Of a stretch of 64,000 bases of DNA, positions 8,388 to 15,963 are shown piece by piece (the first letter of the stretch is position 1; the number at the start of each line of letters is the position of its first letter). The notes under the pieces were generated by a model. The model saw only the letters and a program-made list of their open reading frames with translations, was not told the DNA's origin and ran no database searches. The stretch comes from Flagellimonas meridianipacifica (lineage in GTDB: Bacteria; Bacteroidota; Bacteroidia; Flavobacteriales; Flavobacteriaceae), in the NCBI RefSeq assembly GCF_003001695.1, contig NZ_PVYX01000001.1:248001-312000 (forward strand). The letters are read 5' to 3'. A program made the translations under genes and the position numbers.

Positions 8388-9203
8388 ATGGAAAGACAGA
8401 TCGCAGAAAAGGTTTTCGTCAAAGTGAACCAAAAGTGGCAAAAGGGAACGGTCATCTCCGAAAAGGACAGTACCGTTTCGATCAAGACCAACGAGGGACA
8501 GGTTTTTGACCTTCCCCGCAACAGTAGATGGTTGGAAACCCTGAAATCACCGGCACAACGGTATGCATATGGTGATGTCAAGGAGCAATTGGAGGGACAG
8601 TACATCAGTTTTGAAAAACTGCCCGAAAACATCCAGGACAACCTTGTGCAAGGCAGGGAGTACATGCACGAATCCACCTACATTTCCGAAGGGCAGTTAA
8701 AGGACAGTTCGAAAATGATCCAAATGGTGTATGACCGCGACCAAGGCTCCCGTCTTGACGTGCAGTACAAAAGGAACGAGCCGGTGACCTTGGAAAAGGC
8801 CGTTGCCTATAACCACAGGTTCACTGCCAAGGAATTTGAGCGAATGGTCGAGAAAAAAGAATTCATCGTGTTCCAGGGCAGTACCAACGATGGGGAAATC
8901 TTTCAGAAATTGGCCTATTATGAACCAAGACTCCAGGATATACGGACCAAACCTGCCCTCACATCCAACACGTATATCTATGGGGAGAAATTGACCTTGG
9001 AACAGGCCAATGCCCTGAATAGCGGAAAGGAAGTGGAAATCGAGATAAAGAGCAAGGCCAACGGCAAAAAGCCCTATCTGGTCAGCTGGTCGCCCAGAAA
9101 GGAGACCTTTATCACCAAGAACATCGATATGGCCAAGGCCATGAAAATGGAAGTGGTCACCGATGAAAAAAAAAAGACACCCAGTAGAGGGGTAAAACTT
9201 TGA
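8388..9203 (+). CDS. DUF3945-like protein of Bacteroidota conjugative elements
   Basis: The 271-residue soluble protein has the segment LTLEQANALNSGKEVEIE (about 206-223), which is the kind of motif seen in DUF3945 proteins that accompany Toprim proteins in Bacteroides-type elements. The start is a clear ATG, but the 14 bases around it (AAAATGGAAAGACA) also occur 65 bases upstream, where they open a short reading frame. Function unknown; probably DNA processing together with the flanking Toprim genes. It has its own terminator. Confidence 0.6.
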   Translation: MERQIAEKVFVKVNQKWQKGTVISEKDSTVSIKTNEGQVFDLPRNSRWLETLKSPAQRYAYGDVKEQLEGQYISFEKLPENIQDNLVQGREYMHESTYISEGQLKDSSKMIQMVYDRDQGSRLDVQYKRNEPVTLEKAVAYNHRFTAKEFERMVEKKEFIVFQGSTNDGEIFQKLAYYEPRLQDIRTKPALTSNTYIYGEKLTLEQANALNSGKEVEIEIKSKANGKKPYLVSWSPRKETFITKNIDMAKAMKMEVVTDEKKKTPSRGVKL

Positions 9204-9221
9204 ACGGGGAACTACCCATAA

Positions 9222-9249
9222 GGGCCGTCCGCACCGGACGGCCTTTTTT
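9222..9249 (+). terminator. Rho-independent terminator
   Basis: GGCCGTCCG/CGGACGGCC with a 3-base loop and a T6 run, directly after the DUF3945-like gene. Confidence 0.95.
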
Positions 9250-9269
9250 ATCAACAGAATCGTATTTCA

Positions 9270-10604
9270 ATGAAAAGTTATTCGGAAGATCCGGGCCATT
9301 ACAAGGCCCTGATATCCAAGATCAACACGGAAATCGATTTTCCAGGGTATTTGGGGGCCATGGGATATCGCTTGATAAAACGCAGCGCTGGTTCTTCGGA
9401 GTTTGAAAAGGACGGGGATCGCATTGTGCTGCAGACCAAACGAATCCCGGTCACCTATTTCAATCGCTCGGATTCGTTGGACAAGGGCCGATTCTTCACC
9501 TTTCTCAAGCGGAGATCGGACAATTTCTATGAGGCGGTACGGCAGGGATTGGAAAGTATAGAGAGGTCCTATGAAATCGTAGGACCTACGGCCGTAAAAA
9601 AAAGGCCTGCCCCAACACAATCCCTTGAGGAAAAGTACCATATCGGTCCCTTGAGCCGATGGGATTATCTGATAAAGGAACGAAGCCTTGACCAGGCGAC
9701 CTTTCAATCCGAAGCCTTTAAGGGACGTATTTTCAATGCCTTCCATGTCAATGACAACAAGGGGCGTATTGCCAATATTGCCGTACCGAAATACGGTGTT
9801 GATGGAATTGTCAAGAACTATACGCTGTACAACCGGCCCTATACGGACAGGCGGGACGGTAAGACCAAAAAATTCCGACTGTTCCTCAACGAACGCTACC
9901 AATATCTTTTTGTCAGCAATCCGGATATCAAGGCCCAGAAAATTGTGTGCTTTGAAAGTGCCTTTGACGCCTTGGCCTACCACGAGCTGCACAAGAGGCC
10001 CAACTGCTTTTACATCTCGCTCTCAGGACATATCGATGACCGAAAGTTGGACCAACTCTTTCAATGGAAAGCATTGGTCGACCCCCATGACAATCTGCCC
10101 CTCCACCTGGGGTTTGATTCTGATATGGAGGGCATGCGATATGACCTAAAACTTTTATCCGCTTGGATGAACCGAAAATCCAAGACTGTTTTCATGGAGG
10201 TGGTCTGGAAACGCCCCGTCGCGGAAATCCGGCTGAACTACCGCTCAGGGCAACACGGCCAGATGGAAAGGGACAGTGAACAGCTCAATACCCTTATGGA
10301 CCAGCGGTTCCAGGGCCATCCGCAGGCTATGAAAAAGGCCCTTGGCTTCAAGGACAAGGTGATTTGGGAAATGGACCTACAGCAAATTTTGGATATGGGC
10401 GAGAACCCCCTGATTTCCCGCGCCTATTGGAAAACGGTGATGCATGCCTTAAGCAAAGTTTACTCGGGCAACAACATCCAAGTGGCAAAACCAAGGATGG
10501 GAAAGGATTGGAACGACGAACTGATTCTAGTAAAAAAAAACTGCATTCGTTGGGCCAGGAAAAAATCAAAAAGATGGGTCAAGGAATTGGAAAAGAACCA
10601 ATAA
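9270..10604 (+). CDS. Toprim-domain primase-like protein
   Basis: In this 444-residue protein the Toprim core is visible: catalytic glutamate E229 in CFESAFDALAYHE and the DxD pair D283/D285 in LGFDSDMEG. An N-terminal block (about 10-100) is typical of DUF3991-like proteins, but no CHC2 zinc-finger cysteines are seen. Such proteins probably prime the complementary strand of transferred DNA or relax it. The coupling-protein gene starts 9 bases after its stop, so this gene likely opens a long transfer operon. Confidence 0.75.
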   Translation: MKSYSEDPGHYKALISKINTEIDFPGYLGAMGYRLIKRSAGSSEFEKDGDRIVLQTKRIPVTYFNRSDSLDKGRFFTFLKRRSDNFYEAVRQGLESIERSYEIVGPTAVKKRPAPTQSLEEKYHIGPLSRWDYLIKERSLDQATFQSEAFKGRIFNAFHVNDNKGRIANIAVPKYGVDGIVKNYTLYNRPYTDRRDGKTKKFRLFLNERYQYLFVSNPDIKAQKIVCFESAFDALAYHELHKRPNCFYISLSGHIDDRKLDQLFQWKALVDPHDNLPLHLGFDSDMEGMRYDLKLLSAWMNRKSKTVFMEVVWKRPVAEIRLNYRSGQHGQMERDSEQLNTLMDQRFQGHPQAMKKALGFKDKVIWEMDLQQILDMGENPLISRAYWKTVMHALSKVYSGNNIQVAKPRMGKDWNDELILVKKNCIRWARKKSKRWVKELEKNQ

Positions 10605-10613
10605 CACGAAAAA

Positions 10614-13079
10614 ATGCAAGATAGAAACCGCGGCTACATAGGCATGTACCTTTCGGCCTTTTATTTTACCCTGGTACTCTTCACGGAGTATTATGTCCTA
10701 TATGTTTACTATTTCGGCCATCGATGGCTAGCCGATCATGCCTATGCCCTACTGCTCCAAAGCGGATTGCCAACAACTGGAATAGAATCACGGTGGATTC
10801 TCTGTGGGATGCTCTTTGGAGGTATCATGATGTACCGACCAAAGAAGAAAAAAGGGCTGCACAAAAAAAGGATTGTCATGGGCCTTATGGTAAGTGCGGC
10901 ACTTTTGCTTGTGCCCGCTTGGTTCCCTGCCAAAAGCCCGGGTTGGATGTTGTTGTCGATGGCGGGTTATGGGCTATCCTATTTTGGGCTGATGACCTAC
11001 GGGATGCAACTCTTTGCGCTTTTCAACTTTAGCAACCCGGCCGAGGAGGACCCTTTCAATGAAGGCAATGAGACGTTTTTGCAGATGGAGGAATGCCTGG
11101 ATACCGAGTATTCGGCCAACATTCCCTATACCTATTTCCATAAGGGAAAAAAGCGAAAGGGCTGGCTCAATTTTGTAAACCTTTTTAGGGCCCTTTTGGT
11201 CATCGGCACCCCTGGCAGCGGCAAGTCGTTTTCAGTAATCGAAGAGATTATGGGGCAGTTCATTTTCAAAAAATACGCCATGGTCATCTATGATTTCAAG
11301 TTCAATGCCTTGACCAAAAAAGCCTATGGATACCTTCAAGAGGCGAGATCAAAGTTGGGAAAACAGAGGGAGCGGAAATTGCCCAAAATGTACTTCATCT
11401 GTTTTGACGATCTCCAAAGGACCCATCGCAACAATCCCATTGACCCCTATGGCCTGGTCAACCAGTCGGATGCCATAGATACGGCGGCAACCTTGATGAA
11501 AAACCTGAATCCGGAATGGATCAAGAAACAGGACTATTTTTCACGCAGTGCCATCAGTTTTACCAGCGGTTGCATATGGTATTTGAAAAAAAAAGCGGAA
11601 GAAACCGGACTGTATATCTGTACTCCGGGGCATTTGGCCCTATTGACCACCGTAAAGATCGATGTGCTGATGGAAATTATGATGCAGGATGTGGAGGTAC
11701 GCCAGATATTGGTACCCTTTAGGGACGCCCTTGAAAAAAAGGCCATGGACCAATTGGCGGGGCAGACCAGTACAGTACAGATAAGCTTGTCAAGTATTGC
11801 CACCAAGGAAATCTTCTATGTGATGTCGGGCAACGATTTCAATTTGGAGGTCAACGACCCCCAACATCCCAAAATCATCTCGTTGCAGAACAATCCGGGC
11901 CGCAAGGAGGTATATTCCGCCCCTTTGAGCCTTTACATGAACACCATTCTCAAACGGATAAACCGTCCAGGGAGAAGGCATATGGCGCTCATTATCGATG
12001 AGCTCCCAACCATTTTTATCATGTTGCTTCGTACGATCATCGACACGGGAAGGGAAAACAAGATTGCCACGGTGCTCGGAATACAGAGCGTGGGGCAGCT
12101 CATTTTGGATTATGGCAGGGAATTGGCCGATGTCATCTACGACAATTGTGCGAACATCATTTGCGGGGCAGCGAAGGGGGAGACCGCCAAACGGTTGACC
12201 GAACTTTTCGGGAAAATACACCAGGAGAAGATATCCACCAATACCAGCAGCAGCGATACCAGCACGAATCTGAGCACCCAGATGATGGACCTGCTCCCAA
12301 AAAGCAAGATTGCGGCCATGTCCACGGGGTATTTTGCGGGGCTGACGGCAGATACCTTCGAGGACACCATCACCGAGAAAAAATGCTATGGGCTGTTACA
12401 GCCGGATATATCTGCCAAGAAGCGCGCCTCGGCCCACGAGCTTCCCATAGTGAAGGACTTTAGGCCCAAGGATTTCAAAGACCAACAGGAAGAGTATATG
12501 CGGTTGGTCGATGAACTTGATCTTCTGGAAGGCGTCATACCGCTTTTCCAAAAGGAAGTGGGGTATCTGGAGTTTTACGGGACGGTATTGGACAAGGTGG
12601 CCAAAACGCGGTTTCAAAATGGAACCCAACGTAAGTTGTTCAAGGACCTGGTGAAGCGCTTAAAGCTCTTTGATTACAGACAAGGGTTTGGGAAGGCAAT
12701 GGAAAGGGAAAACAAAAAAGGGGCTTTGCGGAGGCTCTATGTCGAAATCATAGATGAGTTTTTGGTCCACTGTGAAATGGACCGCATAGCGCAGGAAGTC
12801 TTTGATCAAATCCTCGACGAGGTAGATGCGCTGGTAAAAATGGAATACAGGGCCATAACGGGCAACGAACTTGAGACGGCCATATTTGATGAAAAGAAAA
12901 TAAATGGTGAAATTGCAAAATCAATGAATCGGTCAAAGACCGAGGTTAGCGCTTTTTACGATCATTGGGGAAAGGGACTCGATAATGAGACCGCTGCAAT
13001 GATCGATGGATTAAAGGATGAATTTGAGAACGAAAACAGGGAAGGGTATTGTAGCTTTCCTGTAGAAAACATGGATTAA
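10614..13079 (+). CDS. Type IV coupling ATPase (VirD4/TraG-like)
   Basis: The 821-residue protein begins with several membrane segments (about 5-30, 60-75, 88-105, 110-140) and then a cytoplasmic ATPase. Walker A is GTPGSGKS at 198-205 and Walker B is LIIDE with D462/E463. It would recognise the relaxase-DNA complex and pump it into the mating pore. A charged, helical C-terminal region (about 620-821) exceeds the ATPase core and may recruit substrate. The stop TAA shares its last base with the ATG of the next gene, a tight coupling to the XRE regulator. Confidence 0.9.
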   Translation: MQDRNRGYIGMYLSAFYFTLVLFTEYYVLYVYYFGHRWLADHAYALLLQSGLPTTGIESRWILCGMLFGGIMMYRPKKKKGLHKKRIVMGLMVSAALLLVPAWFPAKSPGWMLLSMAGYGLSYFGLMTYGMQLFALFNFSNPAEEDPFNEGNETFLQMEECLDTEYSANIPYTYFHKGKKRKGWLNFVNLFRALLVIGTPGSGKSFSVIEEIMGQFIFKKYAMVIYDFKFNALTKKAYGYLQEARSKLGKQRERKLPKMYFICFDDLQRTHRNNPIDPYGLVNQSDAIDTAATLMKNLNPEWIKKQDYFSRSAISFTSGCIWYLKKKAEETGLYICTPGHLALLTTVKIDVLMEIMMQDVEVRQILVPFRDALEKKAMDQLAGQTSTVQISLSSIATKEIFYVMSGNDFNLEVNDPQHPKIISLQNNPGRKEVYSAPLSLYMNTILKRINRPGRRHMALIIDELPTIFIMLLRTIIDTGRENKIATVLGIQSVGQLILDYGRELADVIYDNCANIICGAAKGETAKRLTELFGKIHQEKISTNTSSSDTSTNLSTQMMDLLPKSKIAAMSTGYFAGLTADTFEDTITEKKCYGLLQPDISAKKRASAHELPIVKDFRPKDFKDQQEEYMRLVDELDLLEGVIPLFQKEVGYLEFYGTVLDKVAKTRFQNGTQRKLFKDLVKRLKLFDYRQGFGKAMERENKKGALRRLYVEIIDEFLVHCEMDRIAQEVFDQILDEVDALVKMEYRAITGNELETAIFDEKKINGEIAKSMNRSKTEVSAFYDHWGKGLDNETAAMIDGLKDEFENENREGYCSFPVENMD

Positions 13080-13477
13080 TGGATATTGAATCGATTATCA
13101 ATTTGGATTCCAATGATTTGGGATATATCGGCGAACGCCTTAAAGAGATCCGCAAGGAACTCGTGGACATGGATGATATCCAGGACAAGCGGTTCAGCGA
13201 GTTTTCCCTGACCAAATTGAGCGAGCGTCTGAACATGGCGCGTTCCACGTTGGCCAATGTGGAGCGGGGTTCCTCCATGGTCAATTCCATTAAGATCATT
13301 CTTTACTTCTATAGCCTTGGGTACAACCCTATTTGGATACTCTTGCCTGACAACGAGTTCGTCACCAAGCGAAACCTTGGGGAGAACATGGTATACAAGG
13401 AGGACATCCAGGAAAAGTACCGCGACCTCGAAAAAAAGGTGACCGATGCCCTTGGGGAATTCAAGAAATCCCTTTGA
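13079..13477 (+). CDS. XRE-family DNA-binding regulator
   Basis: The 132-residue protein has a helix-turn-helix at about 40-65 (SLTKLSERLNMARSTLANVERG) followed by IKIILYFYSLGYNPIWIL, the usual arrangement in Cro/CI-type regulators. The C-terminus is a short charged helix. Coupled to the coupling-ATPase gene and followed by a palindrome-rich spacer before parA, it is a good candidate to control the downstream operon. Confidence 0.8.
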   Translation: MDIESIINLDSNDLGYIGERLKEIRKELVDMDDIQDKRFSEFSLTKLSERLNMARSTLANVERGSSMVNSIKIILYFYSLGYNPIWILLPDNEFVTKRNLGENMVYKEDIQEKYRDLEKKVTDALGEFKKSL

Positions 13478-13624
13478 GCACTTCTTTCCGTTTTTGCATT
13501 TTCGCACATACTTGAACTCTTTAGGGCACCATAGGTCCCTAAGGCACTGCGGGCTTGGAGGCCCTGTAGGGCAATCCGGGGAAATCGATGAATAGTGGGC
13601 ATGTGATCCTACTTTTTTAGAGGC

Positions 13625-13837
13625 TACCGGGTCATATATAGCCATATAGATAGTACTGAATATTGCGATAATCATTGCTGTCAATACATATAGCTATACT
13701 CATATATAGCAATAATCAATTCATCATTTGACCATAGCATGATCGTATTACATGACCATAGGGTCATTCATTCAAATGGTAGAATGCCCATAGCATCATA
13801 TGGTCATATGCTACCCTGGTCAATTAATTTTATTTTT
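13625..13837. repeat. Cluster of palindromes and direct repeats before parA
   Basis: Within about 210 AT-rich bases there are CATATATAGC twice (13633-13642 and 13701-13710), the palindrome TATAGCTATA (13689-13698), CCATAGCAT twice (13732-13740 and 13788-13796), ATGACC/GGTCAT around ATAG (13752-13767), and CATATG twice (13797-13802, 13805-13810). This density suggests operators for the XRE or ParA/TraB proteins, or a centromere-like site. Confidence 0.6.
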
Positions 13838-14521
13838 ATGGACACAAAAATTATTTCTTGTGCCGGTGAAAAAGGCGGTTGTGGAAAGACCACAATGAAC
13901 ATTATCCTGGCGACCAACCTCTCTAAATCCTACGGGAAAAAAGTGGTTCTTATCGATATGGACGACCCACAGTATTCCGTGTTCAAAAAAAGGGAACGTG
14001 ACCTACAAAGGGTTTCCCTAGGGAAAAGGGATGATTTGGAGTTGTATCCCGTGGTGCGTTCCAATGTGGGAACTTTGGACCAATGGATACGAAAGTATTA
14101 CGGAATAGTGGACTATATCATCATCGACTTTCCCGGAAACCTCAACGAGGAAATGGTACAGGGGCTGCTGTACATCGAGCACTTGTTCATCCCGTTTTTC
14201 CTCGATGAACTGGAAATAGACAGTACGGCGATGTTCTACAAGACCTTGGAGGCGAATTTCCTCAATAACGAAGATCGCGTCTTACGGTCGCTCAATCCAT
14301 TTTTCAACCGATATGAACTGGTGAAGGCCAACAAGTTCAAAGCCGTTCGGAATACCTTTGAACGGGCCGGAATGCCCATCATGGAGGAGGTGGTCATGGA
14401 CCGTACCGTGTATCGGGAACGTTACAGAAACACCCTTTACCCCATACCGGAGGGAAAGGAGAACAGCGAAATGGGAATCAAAAAATTTATAGAACGGGTA
14501 CTAAAAATTTCAAAAGGATAA
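13838..14521 (+). CDS. traA: ParA-family ATPase (TraA of CTnDOT-like elements)
   Basis: Translation is taken from the ATG at 13838 because the upstream extension covers the repeat cluster and reads unlike protein. The 227-residue product starts with the deviant Walker A motif KGGCGKTT (12-19) and has IDMDDPQ as the A' motif and IIIDFPG as Walker B. ParA ATPases use a nucleoid gradient to partition DNA; in conjugative elements they may also position the transfer machinery. Next gene 3 bases downstream. Confidence 0.9.
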   Translation: MDTKIISCAGEKGGCGKTTMNIILATNLSKSYGKKVVLIDMDDPQYSVFKKRERDLQRVSLGKRDDLELYPVVRSNVGTLDQWIRKYYGIVDYIIIDFPGNLNEEMVQGLLYIEHLFIPFFLDELEIDSTAMFYKTLEANFLNNEDRVLRSLNPFFNRYELVKANKFKAVRNTFERAGMPIMEEVVMDRTVYRERYRNTLYPIPEGKENSEMGIKKFIERVLKISKG

Positions 14522-14524
14522 AAA

Positions 14525-14995
14525 ATGGGAAAGAAAATAAACGTCCAGGAACTACTGGATTCCGCAGTACTGGACAATGTGGATACTGGTGAGGAAACCA
14601 GGGAATTGAAAGCGCAACGCAATACGGAGCTGTCTGCCAGCGTTGAGAATGATGGTAAGAAAGAGAGCGCAGCCCTGAAAAAAGGAAAGGAGGGGACGGG
14701 TAATAGGTTCAGTGGAATAACAAACGCTACCGGTCTATCGAAACCAAACACTGGAGAACGGAAAAAAATAGAAGCATTTATGGCCCTAATGGAAAGCGAT
14801 AACTATCCGGACAGGAAAGAGCAATTTATCTTTAGGCTCAGTAAGGCCTGTTTTTCAGATTATGAAAAACTGACCAGTGCCTATAATTACAAAATGGGAG
14901 AAAAGGCATCCAGGAACGATATCATGCGGAAGGTGCTCGAACACTTCCATAGCCAGTATATTCCACAACTGTTAAAAACCTTGGAGCGGATTTGA
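14525..14995 (+). CDS. traB: TraB-like protein (DUF3408 type)
   Basis: A 156-residue protein, disordered and charged for about 80 residues, then a helical C-terminal domain (RKEQFIFRLSKACFSDYEKL and following). This layout and the place directly after the ParA ATPase fit the DUF3408/TraB family of Bacteroidota elements, which may be the DNA-binding partner of ParA. Its stop overlaps the TTG start of the next gene. Confidence 0.7.
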   Translation: MGKKINVQELLDSAVLDNVDTGEETRELKAQRNTELSASVENDGKKESAALKKGKEGTGNRFSGITNATGLSKPNTGERKKIEAFMALMESDNYPDRKEQFIFRLSKACFSDYEKLTSAYNYKMGEKASRNDIMRKVLEHFHSQYIPQLLKTLERI

Positions 14996-15348
14996 ACCTG
15001 GACTGGGACCATATCGTATATATCATCATCGGGACGTTGTGCCTGATATGGTATGTGGTGGTTTTTCGAATACTTCGAACGGACCGCAAAAAAAACCTTT
15101 CAGAAAATAAGTCATTTGTGCAAAAAATAAATATATTTGCTAAAAATGAATCGTATCAAAACGTAGACATGGACCAATTACTCAACCAAGTCAATGAAAA
15201 TGAAACCAGCTCTGAGCTGTTGGATATTTTCAGTGCGTCCGATACCGATGAACACAAACAATCCTTAATTCCGAAAGAAAATGAAAAACTCAAGGTCATC
15301 AAAAACACCGATGATCCCCCGGAAGGGGATCCCAAGGACACGGGCTAA
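14992..15348 (+). CDS. Small single-span membrane protein (TraC position)
   Basis: A 118-residue protein starting at a TTG that overlaps the preceding TGA (TTGA). One membrane segment (about 8-26, IVYIIIGTLCLIWYVVVF) is followed by a polar cytoplasmic or periplasmic tail rich in Asn, Glu and Asp. No other start is available before the membrane segment. The place fits TraC of CTnDOT-type operons, but sequence similarity is not evident to me. Confidence 0.6.
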   Translation: MNLDWDHIVYIIIGTLCLIWYVVVFRILRTDRKKNLSENKSFVQKINIFAKNESYQNVDMDQLLNQVNENETSSELLDIFSASDTDEHKQSLIPKENEKLKVIKNTDDPPEGDPKDTG

Positions 15349-15637
15349 ATATCTTCTAGTCCTCACTCTCCTGTTATTTTGCCACACACCCGGTCTGGCC
15401 CAGATAGAGGAACTTGTCAACCAGGTCGATGCCGCCGAGCAAGGGGCAGAGCGCATCAGCGACAGCATTTTCAACATTGTTCATTTTTGTGCCGGGACGT
15501 TGACCATTATCTCGGGGCTCGCTTTTTTGATCATCCGTGAACAGAACCAGGATATGGCCAGGAAAGTGGGCAATCTGGTCATTGGCCTATTGATATTTTG
15601 GGCGCTTGCAGCCATGGCGGATACTTTAGCCCAATGA
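15311..15637 (+). CDS. traE: TraE-like pilin candidate (DUF4134, VirB2-like)
   Basis: From the ATG at 15311 the product has 108 residues: a signal peptide ending LAQ, an Ala-rich amphipathic stretch, then two membrane segments around VHFCAGTLTIISGLAFLII and VGNLVIGLLIFWALAAM. This is the layout of VirB2-type pilins and of DUF4134 proteins. An earlier in-frame ATG at 15281 is possible but would add a Lys/Arg-rich lead and more overlap with the previous gene. Confidence 0.75.
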   Translation: MIPRKGIPRTRAKYLLVLTLLLFCHTPGLAQIEELVNQVDAAEQGAERISDSIFNIVHFCAGTLTIISGLAFLIIREQNQDMARKVGNLVIGLLIFWALAAMADTLAQ

Positions 15638-15963
15638 CCATGGAAAACCGTATGGTCAAAATACCAAAAGCCCTACAGAAGGATGTCTTCTTTTTCGGGC
15701 TAAGGGCCAAATATGTGGATCAGGCTTTCAAGGGCACTTTCATTTCATTGGCCATGGGCCTGGTAATCAGCAGTATCCTTCCTACCCTTTTGAGCATGCT
15801 CCTGTCATTTGCCCTGGCCATACTCTACACGGGCCTAATGTTGTACTACTCCAAAGCTTATGGGAGCAATGGCTTTATAAAATCCCAAGCGGACCGAAAG
15901 CGGCCGAATAGCATCAAGGGTCACGTTAACAAAAAAAAGCTGTTGGTATGGCGAAGAAAATGA
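15634..15963 (+). CDS. traF: TraF-like inner-membrane protein (DUF4133, VirB3-like)
   Basis: The ATG at 15634 overlaps the previous TGA (ATGA). The 109-residue product has a short N-terminal helix (KALQKDVFFFGLRAKY) and two adjacent membrane segments (about 37-75), as in VirB3. VirB3 proteins work with the VirB4 ATPase encoded next, and here the two genes overlap by 16 bases. Confidence 0.75.
   Translation: MTMENRMVKIPKALQKDVFFFGLRAKYVDQAFKGTFISLAMGLVISSILPTLLSMLLSFALAILYTGLMLYYSKAYGSNGFIKSQADRKRPNSIKGHVNKKKLLVWRRK

Noticed and set aside
9267-9992. 241-codon frame opposite the Toprim gene
   Set aside because: Fully antisense to a gene with clear Toprim residues; composition follows from the codon bias of that gene.
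11790-12221. 143-codon frame opposite the coupling-protein gene
   Set aside because: Shadow of a strongly supported coding frame with no start context or motif.
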